The notes under the pieces are model-generated. The model made no database searches. It saw only the letters and a program-made list of their open reading frames with translations, and had not been told where the DNA came from. The position numbers and the translations under genes were made by a program. A DNA stretch of 33,237 nucleotides from Pigoraptor chileana (taxonomy: Eukaryota > Opisthokonta > Filasterea): NCBI GenBank assembly GCA_943704495.1, contig CALSCR010001957.1:1-33237 (forward strand). Reading direction: 5' to 3'. Of the stretch, positions 1-11,881 are shown piece after piece. The stretch's first letter is position 1. Each line of letters begins with the position of its first letter.

Positions 1-130
1 ACACACACATACACACACATACACACATACACACATACACACATACACACATACACACATACACACATACACACACATATACGCGCACGCGCATGCACAT
101 ACACACGTACATACATTACACACACACACC
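1..130. repeat. (ACACACAT)n / CA microsatellite
   Basis: Tandem ACACACAT and CA units with a few CG-containing variants (around 80-95) fill the first 130 bases. The repeat lies just upstream of the first recognisable kinesin exon, so it is probably intronic, or it marks where the assembly stopped inside the gene. Confidence 0.95.
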
Positions 131-165
131 TGCGATATACACTACGGAACCACGTAATATGTAAG

Positions 166-3100
166 GCAACTCTTCATCCGGGAGGTCAACGGAAAGCTTG
201 AGATCACCAACGGCTCGCCGTGGGTTGTGAAGAGCCAGGCGCATTTGCGGGAACTACTTCAGCTTGGACGCTCGCACTGCTCTGTTGCGGCGACGGAATA
301 CAACAAGACGTCGTCGCGGGCGCATACCATTCTGCAGGTGACAGTGACAGTTGTAACAGTAACAGTAGCAAACAGTGACAGTCGACGCGCTTTGCAGTGT
401 AGTCTCCTGTCAGGCATTTCATTGTCTCGAAATGCTGCATTCCCATGTCGTCACAAATCTAAGTACAGACATAACCACACACATGCACACACATGCACAC
501 ACACACAGATTCGTCTCTTTCAACATCACCGCGACGCGCCCGACCGGCAGCGGGTCAACAAGCTCTTCCTTGTGGATCTTGCCGGGAGTGAGCGTCTCAG
601 CGTAATGCCACCCGAGGGACGCATCAACCCGGAGGAAGTGGCGGCGCGGCAGCTGGAGTCGCGCAAGATCAATAAGTCCCTGACCATTCTCAACGCGTGT
701 ATCAGCGCAATTGTCGAGGGAAAGCCCGTGCCATACCGCGAGTCCAAACTGACTATGGTGCTGAAGGAGTCTCTTGGGGGCTCAAACTCGCGCGTCATCA
801 TGGTCGCCGCCATTTCGCCCCGGATGTACAACTACGCAGAAACCGTCGGGTACGTAGGCTTTGTGTCTCTCACTGTTGTGCCGCCCGTTGTCCCGAACCA
901 GTATCCGATTTCGCGCTTACTTGACCTACTTGCTGGCTTTTGTGATGATATATCACGCGATGTACCGACACCAAAATGAGCCCCAATAAGTAATTCTTTG
1001 GCTGCCTCTGACTGTCTGCCAATCTATGCGCATGTAGCACTCTCCGCTATGCCGACATTGCCAAATCGCTCAAGTCGCGCGTTGCCGCAGCGCCCACCGA
1101 AAAGCCAGAGCTGCTCACGTGCCTACAAGCCTTTGGCACGTCAGAACCTCCGCTGAGAATATGGCCCAATTTTCCCGTGCACAAATGTCCGCAGGTGTGC
1201 GGATGCCAGGCCGTCGCCCCGTCACTCTCCCTGCAGAAACTGCTTCCGTCATCCGGGGGATCGGCAAAGCGAAACGAGTGGCTGCTCATTCAGCAGACGG
1301 ACACGGGCCACTGCGTCGCACCCGTCGGTCCCAACATCCGGGGCCGCTTTTCCTTCAATGTGTGTGTCGTAGTGTCGACTACTTCATCACCGGTGGGGTC
1401 ACGGATACAGCTCGATGGGTCAGCGGATTGGATTTCGGCGTTTTACTCCAACTACGCACGCCACTTCAACTTCCAGGAGGATATGAACATCCGCTTTCAC
1501 TGCGCGTCTCTGGAGCGCGAGCTCATGCTTGCGCGTGCAACGCAAATGCAGACGAAGATACAGGCCGAGGAAGTGCAGCTGACGGAGAAACTGGCATCCA
1601 ACCAAGTCGGTGTGGAAAAGGGCCTCGTTGATCGCACGCAGAGGCACAAGAATGAGGTGGCAATGATTCAAGCAGCAATGCAACAGTCTGCAGCAAACCT
1701 AGCGTCGGTTTTGCAGGAGCTCGAAGCGAGCGTGAAGGAGGCCACAAAGTTCTATGAAGACAAGCGCATCAGCAAGCGTAAGTACGAAGAGGCGTTGAGC
1801 AAGGCGGCACAGCAGCACGAAAAGCTCAAGAAAAAGCACGAGGAGAAGATCAAGACGCTCAAGAAGCAGAAGGAGGATGCCCAGCGCTCGTTTGAGGAAT
1901 ATCAGTGCCTCGTGCCCCGCCAGCTGGCCTCCTTTCAAGACTGGTACAAAGGGCGCAGGGACGAAATCGCCGCAAAAAAGGCCGATATCGTGAAGCTACG
2001 CTCTGACGCCGAACTCACCGCACTCTACGCGTCGAGGAGCATCGACGAATGGAAAAAGGCCAACACAACGGGCACGCAACAGCAGCCCCGGGTCATCTAC
2101 AAGCCGGAGGAACCGCAGCCCAAGGCACCCTATCTCGCACCGCTGATTCAATCGATAGCAAGAACTCTTGCCGACGAGCAAGAGAAGGCGTCGGCACAGA
2201 ATCCCTCGCCCGGTGCCCGGGAGGCATCCACTTGCTCTGCGCGTGCACGCCTCCGCGAGACGCTTGGCGAGAAGATTGCGGCTAAGATTCGCGCGGCACC
2301 GGGTCGCGTGTGCCTCATCACTCAGGCGGGCACGACAGAAGCCATGTCGGCACAGTACCTATCCCTCTTGACACCCACAGTAACAGCAGACGACGACAAC
2401 AACAGCAACAATAACAGCGGTGGCGAGGGTGTGCTCACACACGCCGTTCGTCAATTCTTTGACCCGCTGACGAGCGCGCATCCCAGGCCGGAAGTGTCCA
2501 TCTGCGCCCTGAATCTTGCCAAGGCAGCTGTTTCTGAAGATGGGACCGCTGCTGCTGCTGGGGGCACGCTCACGGCAGCCGCCGTTGCATCTGGCGTCAC
2601 GGATGTTCTAGAATCGCTCGGGTTTGCGAGGTCCGCCAAAGTGGAGCCAAGGCGTGATGGCGGCGGTGACGCTGAGGGTGCGTCGGCAGGCCCGGTGGCC
2701 TCAGTCGCAGTGGTCGACAACGCCGAGCGGCTCATTGGAATGCTTGCGGCAATTGCGCAGGCCAGTCGTCCGACGGTGAGTTGTTTTAATAAGTTTGAGT
2801 TAAATGCATCGCGTCATTGAATGATGTTTGATTGGTCTAGCTAGCTGTAGAGATAGTGTCCATGATTTTGCTCACATGTACATACACTAAGCGCACACCG
2901 TTACTTATCCCTTTCGCATGCCCTCTCTATTCTTCTCTCTCGCGCGCCGTTCGGCAGTCTTCGAAGGCGTGTTTGGAGGCTTTCTCTCGATCGCGATCTG
3001 ATCCGTCTACACTCACGCGTCCATTCCAAGCGAATCCGTCGTCGCTGGCAGCCCTTGCGGCTGTCGAAAACATTTCCGTGACGCTCGTGTGGGTGCGCGT

Positions 3101-3883
3101 GGCATGGACTGATCCAGAAACGTCCGTAGTGACTGAGTCGCGGCTCATCCTTGTCGACACATGTCCCCTGGTAAGTGGACAATTCCCGGACTTTATTCTG
3201 CAATGGAATTGTCTTTTCAATGGAATTGTGTTTTGCGGCACTTTGTGCATCCATCGACCACGAAACAACTTTTTGGTAATACATCATCAATGATTCGGCA
3301 CTATTTATTCTTTCGCTGCTCGCATGCAGCTGTCGATGGGTAAGCCCTATCTTTCTCTCGCTCTCTCTAATTCTCTCGTCTCATCCCTTTCTTCTATCTT
3401 TTCTCCTGTATTATACATTGCAGTACGGCGCAAACGACTCTGGATCAGTGAAGAGCGCGCTTTACTCTCGCGCGTGGATTGCGCGAAAGTTTCTGGGCGT
3501 CGATGTTGGAAAGACTGACCAGGTTAGTGTCTTTGCCAATATCATTGTAAAAAAGGCACTCCTTTCTGCGTCTTTGTTTTCTTTATACATTGCCAATGCG
3601 CATATACTGACTTCCGTCGATTTGTTTATGTTGTCCGTAATTGTCCACATGGTTGTGATTGTGCCTGTGTGCTGCCGCACTCCAGTCACGCACGGGAGTG
3701 GCCTTGTGGCACCGCGATCTTTCCCTCACGCTCGTTTTGGAGGATTTGTTGGGGCGAGATCTCGGAAAGAAGGACATGCTGGCGGTTGTCGGTTCCTTGT
3801 GCTCGACACAAAATCCAAACGCAATTGAGACTCGAGTGCACGAGGCGACCATGAATTTTGCGGATCTGACAGAGTCAATGTAA
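166..3883 (+). CDS. kinesin motor protein, 5'-truncated by window edge, six visible exons
   Basis: Microtubule motor ATPase. Exons read as about 166-337, 509-849, 1038-2775, 2958-3170, 3424-3522 and 3686-3883, with all phases agreeing from the end of the first visible exon. The first two carry the second half of the motor domain: the switch I element TSSRAHTIL, switch II LVDLAGSER and the following KINKSLTILNACISA and YRESKLT motifs. Exon 3 begins with TLRYADIAKSL, the end of the motor, then a neck and a charged coiled coil (roughly 1510-2080, rich in K, E and Q), then an Ala/Ser/Asn-rich stretch. The C-terminal exons encode a region I do not recognise. The P-loop is not in the window. A 51-nt in-frame segment with GT...AG ends (1360-1410) could be a further intron. 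The motor-then-coil order fits an N-terminal-motor kinesin; the subfamily is undetermined. Confidence 0.88.
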
Positions 3884-4309
3884 ATAATTGATGTGTAACT
3901 AGTGCCTTTGCAGTTAATGTAATATGATCACATTTTGGAATCAATGCAAACCAATGCTGTGTAACTGTATATTTGCTTTTGTAGTAATGAACAGCGATGG
4001 GAGGTTAGGAGTAACTGTTCTGTTACTGCAGTGTGGCGTCATGGTATCAGGCAGCACAAGCAATGCCCCGGATGCTCAACTACTGGCTCATAATCCGCAA
4101 GTGGAACAGTCACCGGGTGCGAGAACTCGGCTGCCGCCGCCGCCGACGGCCGACTCAGTGTTGTGAACTGTGAACAGCATTCTATGTACCTGGAGATTCA
4201 TTTTTTATGCTCACAATCGTATTGCGGCAGATTTTTCAGTGAAGAAATCCTGGAACTGACTCGGCAGTGACGCCCGGCCGTGAAGATCCACCCTGCGCCG
4301 ACGGCCAGT
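3884..4309. other. intergenic stretch between kinesin and the Polinton end
   Basis: This holds the kinesin 3' flank and a GC-rich segment with CCG repeats near 4130-4150. I see no gene. A short open frame at 3924-4166 has no recognisable content. Confidence 0.5.
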
Positions 4310-5603
4310 GTGTGTTTAGTACACGGACTTTGGAGTCACTCCGGCACTCCTCTCCACTCGCTTCGCGAGCTCCGATACGTGACCGAGTCCACTGAAGCCC
4401 TATTTCATATCGACTGGCAGGCCAGTAGCTAGCTCGAAACAAGACGAGCCCGGAGAGCAGTGTTTCTATCCGCACACACCCCGTATGTAATCGACGTCCG
4501 TATGAATGGTCGGCAACGCCGGCGGAAAAGCGCATTAATACATGCACGACGCCGTTACACGGCGATGAACTTTTCCGCCATATGCACGATGGTTTTATGC
4601 ACGACGCGAGGGGTTATGGAGAGAAACGGTGTATGTGATACATATTGACGGCAGTGTGTCCCCATATTGCGCTCAGTGTTCACTGCCGAGTGATATTGGT
4701 GTCACGTGAGCCGATTCGGTTCTTAGGTGGTGGCCGACTCGAGTTGTGTTCTCAGTCGGTAGTCGTAGGCGGCTGTGTGCCGAAATGAGTTCAATGATAA
4801 TTGTTATATGCGGGTTTTTATCATTCGACACAGTCTATAATACACCTATACACATAGATAAAAATATCTGTGCGCGATAAGAAAAATGGCAGAAATGCGC
4901 GCAGACGCGAGTCCAGAAGCAGCAGCCGGAGATCAACAGTAATGAATATAGTCATCTTTAGGTCCGCGGCCGGCCATTGAGATCAAATGGGTCGTCCGGT
5001 TTTCATTTGCTTCATTGTGAATATGAATCGGATTGAATCTTGCTCCCGTTGCCATGACAATTTTGCCGAAATGTATCAACATGCTAAAGTACCTTGTGTC
5101 GTCCGATACAAACGTCCGGCGTCCTTTTCCACAGCACTTTGCCCAGATTCGATAATTGAGCCCGTCAGAATCAATCGCGGAGGTCAACTCACTGGCAACC
5201 ATTCGTTCGCCGGGAGCTTCATGGCTGACAACGTTCATGCTGTATTATCATATACTGTTTTTCCCATCGATCAGTCGGCGTCTCGGCGTCACAAATCAAT
5301 CGCTTTTGCTGAGGACGGCACAATGTACAAGTGAAGGGGGAAGTTGAATTGTCTATCATGTAATTATGGTTATTATGACTGAGGTACGGCCGCGCCCGGC
5401 CGTCACGGTAGGCGACCCACGGCACGGCATTCGCCGGTAAATCGCCCTCCAAGTCTTGACAGGTCCCAATTGGCCATCAGTTTCACCCACGGTAGATTGT
5501 TATTTTTGCATATTGCTCAAGGTAGATCGGTTGAATATAGGGCGTCTGCGGTGCTGAAGGCACTGTTGTCTTGGTCCGCTTGCGCTCGGCAGTATGGAAT
5601 TCT
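4310..5603 (+). repeat. left long terminal inverted repeat of the Polinton
   Basis: The segment aligns in reverse complement to 15881-17001. Anchors include GGACTTTGG near the outer end, CACACCCCGTATGTAATCGA (near 4475), the stretch around GGTGGCCGACTCGAGTTGTG (near 4730), GATCAAATGGGTCGTC (near 4981) and GATCGGTTGAATATAGG at the inner end (near 5524). It is about 170 bp longer than the right copy because of indels. The outermost 60 bp contain the CTCGCTTCGCGAG inverted repeat, also present in the foldback element near 26 kb. Confidence 0.85.
4933..5238 (-). pseudogene. outward-facing reading frame inside the left inverted repeat (Polinton fossil)
   Basis: This open frame of about 100 codons reads toward the outer end of the element. 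It shares peptide segments such as EAPGERM, ELTSAID and GLNYRIWA with a + strand frame at 16157-16342 in the right repeat. Similarity at protein level in both arms suggests the inverted repeats once carried a gene. No family was recognised. It is treated as a fossil. Confidence 0.4.
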
Positions 5604-6296
5604 CACATTAGGGTGACTGACTCAGTCAAGACCGCTGTGCCGCGGATTTCAATTTCACGGTGTCCCAGGAGTCTACTGATTTAGCCGAGAGCTCGGCTAT
5701 AATCTCTGATCTGCCGAGACTTACATAATCACCACCCCCACATTCTCTATAAAAAACCTCGGCCCCATGGGAGTTGAAAAAGAGACGACCGACGTGTGCC
5801 AACTTTTACGGATCATACTTACGCCATAGATAATAAATTTTCCGGTCATCGGATAATTTCATCACTTTCCGTAAAACCCCGGAGAGGTTTGAGTCACTAT
5901 GAAATGTATTGAAGTAAGAACTCCCCCTTTTGCAAGGCACGCTCGTTAATGTGAGATTGGACGCGCATTCTTTGCACATTTTGCGGGAAACCTGAGCTGA
6001 TTAGTCCCGTGCGACAAGACCCGAAATAGAAATAACCGCCCTGTAGTATTAACACCAGATAACCCGTTTTGCTAATATCCTCCACCCACAATGGAGTAGT
6101 CACGCACAAAACGATTGCGACAAAGGGGCCATCGCTGCGTGAATTAATTGTACAAGTGCAGCAGGCACCTGTTTGATGACCTCATCCATATCCCTTATAT
6201 TCAGTTCGTTCCTGTTTATCTGAGACAGGTGATCGTGCTCAGTGGGTGAGCGGCATTACGTTCGCCGTCCCTTTGAGAAGGGAGACTACTGCAATC
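5604..6296. other. unique stretch between left inverted repeat and ADAM10
   Basis: No convincing gene was found. It contains a small hairpin, AGCCGAG-AG-CTCGGCT (5683-5698), a TATA-like motif at about 5747, and the presumed ADAM10 promoter and leader toward its right end. The last 50 bases before the ADAM10 start have no obvious TATA box. Confidence 0.45.
5743..5770 (+). promoter_or_regulatory. TATA-like core promoter candidate
   Basis: CTCTATAAAAAACC is followed about 15 bases later by an ATG that opens only a short frame of 20 codons. The motif is the best TATA match in this interval. Whether it serves a lost gene of the element or a leader exon of ADAM10 cannot be told. Confidence 0.25.
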
Positions 6297-9200
6297 ATGG
6301 CGGGCAACGGGTGCGCACGCGCTCTCATCCTGGCCTCCGTGCTGATTATCGGGCTCCTGTGTGTCAATGTGTGCGATGGCGCAGCGCACAGACGAACAAG
6401 TAAGCACCCTTTTGGCTATTGTGAATGATGCACATCTTGTCATTTCGGTCAAGCGTGGCCATTCTGTCGATTGGGCTGACCAGCTCGTTGGTTCGTTCGG
6501 TTGTTATGTGTTGTACCCCACGTGTCATTTGCACTTACAAGGGCGTCTTGACGACAGCATTGCGCACTTTGAGCCACTGACGCTCGACGTTGTTCATATC
6601 AGTGAGGTACACACGCGCCACCGTCGATCGGGTGGAGTCCAACCAATGACGGTCGACTTTGAGGCGTTTGATCGGTGGGGCTGGGGCAACTTGCACGGTC
6701 ACCCACGTTGATGCATATGGCCGAGTGCTGCTCCACATGCGTAGCATACTGTTAATTGTCCATTGGCAACATACGAAGATGCATTCCCACCTGACACGCA
6801 AATTGTGCATCCCCACAGGAAATTCACACTGCATCTCATTTCCAACCGGATCCACTTTGAGGACGCTGAATTCGAGGCTGTATATGCAGACGGTATTCCA
6901 CGCAGGATCGACCTTGACAAAACACATTTTCTCCGGGGCGTCGTTCAGGGTGAGTGTCTGGGTGCTGTTATCGAGACTATGGCCTTGGAAAACAGCCCAC
7001 TGCCAACGTCATGTGCATGAGCCTTCTGACACGGTGTGCGGCTAATGCATCGGGATCGTTGTTGCCATTGCAGGAGATCGCGCGTCGGAGGTGATTGTGT
7101 CTGTGTTTGATGGGCGCCTGGAGGGCATTGTCAACGCACATGGCGAGTCCTTCCGCATTGAGAGTTCCCATCGCTACTTTCGCGAGGCGCACGACTTCAA
7201 TGCCGTCATGTATCGTGCAAGTGACGTGGATGTTTCGCCCCTCGCCCGCGCTGGGTGCCTTGGCGGTGCAAAGCCTCCCCTGGTGGTTGGGGAGGAGCAT
7301 GTGCGCAGCCGCAACATGGATGAGACGGTGTACTCGATGTTCAGCCCCGGCTACCTGCCTGCTGCCGCCCCTGCCGCCCAAATGAGGCGTGCGGTAGATC
7401 CTGCCAAGTTGACGTGCAGAATGCATCTCATTGCAGAGTACACTTTTACACTGGATACTATCGCGCAAATGCCCAACGTTGGCGTGGGCTTTTCCGAAGT
7501 GCAGAAACAGTCTGAAGTTATCCGACGCCTTGTGGGTTACCTTACTGCCGCCGATTTGATCTACAGAAAGACGGATTTCAACGGAAATATTGGCTATGGG
7601 CTCGCCGTGGGCCGAATTACTGTGTATTTTGCCAACATGCCCTCCGTGCATACGGAGACCTCTGTATCGCTCACCTACCTTCAATACTTTGCGCGGTCCT
7701 CCACCTTTGACGCCTATTGTCTCGCGCACATTTTTTCCTACCGGGAGTTTAACGATGGTGTACTGGGGCTTGCCTATCTGCCGGCCGTCGTCTCTACGGC
7801 TTCGGATGGCGGTATTTGTGCAAAGAATGGCCTCAACACGGGCCTAGTCACAACTCTGAACTTTGGTCGCAGGGTCAGCACCGTTGTCACCGAAATCACG
7901 TTCGCCCACGAGGCGGGGCACAACCACGGCGCACAGGTATCCTGTACCCTGTCTGATTGCTGAGTTTAATGTTAATCCTTTGGAAAATGCGTGCCTTGTG
8001 AGCTTACTATCGCAATTCCCACCGAATTTCCCCCGCGCAGCATGATAGTGATGGTCCAAGTGATTGCGTCACCAATCGCGCGATCAACGGAGATTTCATA
8101 ATGTTTACTTACGCAACGGACGGCTCAAAGACAAACAATCGTCTCTTCTCAGAATGCAGCAGGAAATCAATGTGGAAAACCATCAGTGCAAAAGCTTCTG
8201 ACTGCTTCGTTGGTGAGTGTACATGTTTGTTGCACACGCGCAATGTATAGCTGTTATAATTACAACGGTTTATCTAATGTATCATAGCTCATGCATTGTT
8301 TTAATCGTTTGGTGCGCACCCCGTGTTTACCTCTGCTCATTTGGCGTGTTTCAGATAGAAAGGACTTTTGCGGTGACTTCATTATCAGCGACAATGAAGA
8401 TTGTGATAGGGGCAGTGATGCGTCATGGGACCCGTGCTGTACCACCAACTGCACTCTGAAGTCGACATCACAATGCAGGTTCGGTTTTCAGTACATTGAT
8501 TGGTTCAAAAACGTCTTTTTGCGCGTATACTGTGTCAGTGTATGGAAATCCCAATAGAACTTCAGATGTTACTCTAATCCCCCATAATTTTCAGCATCAA
8601 GTTGATGCCTCAGTATGTTAGATGAATGGAATAGAAATATATCTTTGCTAACTCGTCATTTTTTGTCGATGGCACCTCCAGCCCACGAAAATCACTCTGC
8701 TGTGACAACAATTGCCAGTTCCGAGATGAATCTGTCGTTTGCAAAGCGGCGAGCGACTGCACAGACGAAGTAAAGTGCGAGTGGGTAGTGTGTGCTAGGC
8801 CATCCATCCATCTGTGTCTGTTTCTCTGTTTCAGATTGTTGAGCCCATGTGCACAGCGCCCAAGACACTGACCTGAACCATACCTTTCTTTTTCATCAGA
8901 ACATTATGATACATATGTTGCGAGACATATGCCCGATTTCATCATCTGGCTTACCAATGACGCCGCTCTCTTGTTCAATGCACTTTCAGCAAGGATAATC
9001 CCAACGGATGCGGCGCTGCTAAGGCGAAGAAGAATGGCGAGGGGTGCAACTGCCGTAACACCGATGGTACCGACTGTGCACTTGTTTGTGAGGCGGGGCA
9101 GTGCACAAAGAGCTTCTGCGACACTCTGAACATGACTTCCTGCCAATGTCTTTCGCCGGAGAACAGGCAGTGCACACTGTGCTGCATGATCGGCAACGGC

Positions 9201-9966
9201 ACGTGCATGTCGACATTTGACATGCCGTCACCGGCCAAGAGGATCACGCTGACGTCAACGTACGGGTGCCTCAACAACCGTGGCTGGTGCGACTCGCAAA
9301 ACGCGGCCATCGGTGCAATCCCACAGTGCAAGCTCATCGCCGTTCCCAACACCGGCGACCTCTTCAGCTCGGATACTCTCAACGCAGTACTCTCGTGGCT
9401 CAAAAAGAACTGGTACTATGTGCTTGCGGGCGTGGGCGGCGCCGCTGTGCTCGTAGGTCTCCTCAAGGTCACCTACCGCAAGAAGAATGTGGGCGACCAG
9501 GGATCTTTTGGCCAGCGCATGCGAAACTCATTCCGCCGCAATCCCGGACCGAGCAAAGGAGTGCCCGTTGCGGCAATCGTTGTCGCTTCTGGCGGGGCGG
9601 CCTCATACACTGCAAAGAATCCCGATAAATATAAGGAGTCGATATCCATGGAGCCCGTGCAGTATGTTACGGGGCCGAGTGATGTGGACGCCCGACGAGA
9701 CGGTGAGATGCTCTACTTTGTCACTTGATGGCGAGTTGTGCCTTGGAATCCCTGGGATGTGTGCTGACATTGCGTGGTTGCTCTTGCGTATTCTGTTTTT
9801 AGCATGCCGTGAACTCAAGCGCATGTATCCCACTGTGGATGACACGATTATTGTGTCGACCCTCAAGAGCTTCCAGTTTGACGTGCGTCGGGCGGCCATG
9901 CAACTCAACGAAATGGGGTATGGTTTGGCGCAAGCGAGGGCTGCCCCAAGAACCGACTATTATTGA
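6297..9966 (+). CDS. ADAM10/Kuzbanian-type membrane metalloprotease with C-terminal CUE-like domain, nine exons
   Basis: Zinc metalloprotease of the secretory route and cell surface; the animal ADAM10 family sheds membrane-protein ectodomains, Notch among them. Exons: 6297-6399, 6542-6674, 6819-6949, 7074-7936, 8041-8212, 8355-8478, 8682-8784, 8994-9702, 9803-9966. Phases agree throughout and give 833 residues, against about 750 in animal ADAM10. Parts: signal peptide (1-29), prodomain with a basic RHRR site and an RR site near 227, protease domain with HEAGHNHGAQ-HD (401-412, third zinc His in the next exon), disintegrin and Cys-rich region including GCLNNRGWCD, a membrane helix near 683-702, and a basic tail. 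The last exon adds ELKRMYPTVDD...LNEMGYG, resembling a ubiquitin-binding CUE domain. Retention of the 100-nt last intron would instead end the protein at 9728 without it. The exon 8 start (8994) is chosen by phase. The gene is intact although it lies between Polinton ends. Confidence 0.93.
8836..8873 (+). repeat. dispersed ~40-bp motif, copy A (inside an ADAM10 intron)
   Basis: The motif resembles TTGTGGAGTCNATG, then GCACAGCGCC, then a few bases and CACTGAC, preceded by a CT-rich run. Here it reads TTGTTGAGCCCATG / GCACAGCGCC / CACTGAC, in the intron 8785-8993. A pyrimidine run and CAG follow about 20 bases later. Confidence 0.7.
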
Positions 9967-10049
9967 GCCACCAGGGGCACCGATTGCCCACTACTAATCT
10001 GCCGGATTGCGCGAACTATCTACCGCTTCTCATTTCTCTCTCGCACTGC

Positions 10050-10085
10050 TTGTGGAGTCCATGATGGCCCAGCAGACACTGACTT
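10050..10085 (+). repeat. dispersed ~40-bp motif, copy B (just 3' of ADAM10)
   Basis: It reads TTGTGGAGTCCATGATGGCC, then CAGCAGACACTGACTT, preceded by TTCTCATTTCTCTCTCG and followed by a pyrimidine run. It lies 84 bp after the ADAM10 stop codon, possibly in its 3' untranslated region. Confidence 0.65.
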
Positions 10086-11198
10086 CTGTGCTTTCTTTCG
10101 AATTGGCTCAATACCTTGTGCTTCGCTATTCCATCTTTGCATATCATTAGTGCCCGCGTTCGTTTCAAAGTGGCTATCTGTCTGTCCACAGCGGCCGTGC
10201 TCGTTCAGGCCTGTCATTTAATTTGGGCAGCAGCAAATTGTTTTTCGATTTTTACATTTTATTTTATCACCTATACCACGGCCTGCCTCCACAAAAAATC
10301 TTTCGCGTATTCTATGTCGCCAGACAGCAATGTTGCGGCAATTTGCATCTCACGTGAAAATAGCAAGGACACCCCAGCCAATACCGCCCGCTACTGAGCT
10401 TATTCAACCGGCGGCACATCAACGTCCACGCAAAGATAGTAAAGGAGTTCGGGGGAAGCACCTGCGCGCGGGTCGGTCGTCTGTCAGATCTAGATACAGC
10501 AGATTCACTCGCAATTGCATGTATTACCTCGAATAGTGATGGCCACGACAAGTGTGACAGTGGCAAATAGTCAAGTCCACAAACCAATCTGAAACTCAAA
10601 TGTCCTGCTTGCACACGCACTGTGGTATGTCATCTGCTGTCGGAATTAATGCCGCCTTTGTGCCAATCCACAGAGGCGGCGCCCGTCGGTTGTACCTGAG
10701 AAATTTCATTTTGCATCTTGCTATTCGGTGCCGGTGACTGCGTCGAGACATGTTTCAGTGTTTCATGCATCTGCCGTCATGTATGCAATGTCAGTTTGTG
10801 TGTGCGCGTTTATGTATGTGTACTTCCTAGCGAGATCACCTGTGTTTCACTGTGCATATGGTTGTGTCTGTGTATTTCAGAGTCAACATGTACATGTCGG
10901 GTTGTGTACGTGTGCGTGTCAGTTGTGTCTCTGTGTAAGTCTTTAATTTGACGGAACAGTGCGAGTGTGTGTGCTAGTGATACATGCATGTGTGTGTGCT
11001 AGTGATACATGCATGTGCGTGTGAGAGTGACAGTATGGCATGTGCGTATGACATGTGTCGTTGTGCAATGTCGGGAGCCGGACTTGTGTCCCTTAATTAT
11101 AATAGGCGATGCCGCTCAGTATGCAGCATGGTTAATTGAATTCGTATTTGTATTTGTAAATGTAGCTTCGCAATCCGGTGTGCACCTCTGTGAGCCGG

Positions 11199-11268
11199 CT
11201 GTGCGTGTGCGTGCGTGTGTGTGTGTGTGCGTGCGTGTGTGTGTGCGTGTGTGCGTGTGCGTGTGTAT
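11199..11268. repeat. GT/GCGT microsatellite
   Basis: Near-perfect alternating GT with interspersed GCGT units. No coding signal. Confidence 0.9.
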
Positions 11269-11881
11269 CGCCCCATCTCACTATATTGGTGACGGGACGT
11301 GCCATGTCGTCTTTAATTCATCGCTCCCGCGGGCTTTTGTACCGATTTTTAGCAGGTGCAATCGCCGGCACAGCCTGCCTTCGGACATGCAGTGTGATAT
11401 TTTCATCTCAGACTTTTACACGTTGCTACATATTTGCAAGTCTGTTGGCGATGTTAGTCTTGCTTGCGCAGTATTCGTGTAGTTTCTCTGGCAGGCCGGG
11501 CCCGCAGCAGCGCCGGCGGCACCAACTGGCTGTCGCCGCCCCAGCGGCCGGGCTGGACCGGCGGCCGCATTGTAGTTTGGTCAGCCAGACCAGTGTTGCA
11601 GTGACAACAATAAAAAAAAGTGTGCAATTTAAATTCTGCTAAGATGATTTGCTCATGCATTGTTTACGAAAAGAGCGGAACTTCAGATGTTGAATCCATA
11701 ACTGAATCGAAACCGAGTGCCGCCGGAATACGGCGATTTATTTCTATTGTTAGCACTGGCTGGGGGCAATACCAAAATAAATTGGGAAGTCCTTAATCCC
11801 ACTGCGCGCCACCGTGAAAATTATTCCGTCCCATTCGGTCCCTAATAATAATTTATTTAACTTGGCGAGGCGTTATCACCC

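Noticed and set aside
3328-3337. Possible 10-nt micro-exon between GCATGCAG and GTAAGC in the kinesin gene
   Set aside because: Including it would shift the frame of the next exon, while skipping it keeps phase 0.
8835-8872. Motif copy A read as a coding exon of ADAM10 (VEPMCTAPKTLT)
   Set aside because: No GT donor follows before a stop, and the same motif occurs at three non-homologous sites, so it is better seen as an intronic repeat.
10330-10536. 68-codon basic open frame
   Set aside because: There is no domain, no neighbouring coding signal and no splice support; it could be chance.
8557-11694. Shared 13-mer AACTTCAGATGTT at about 8561 and 11681
   Set aside because: The flanks do not match; it is too short to call a repeat.
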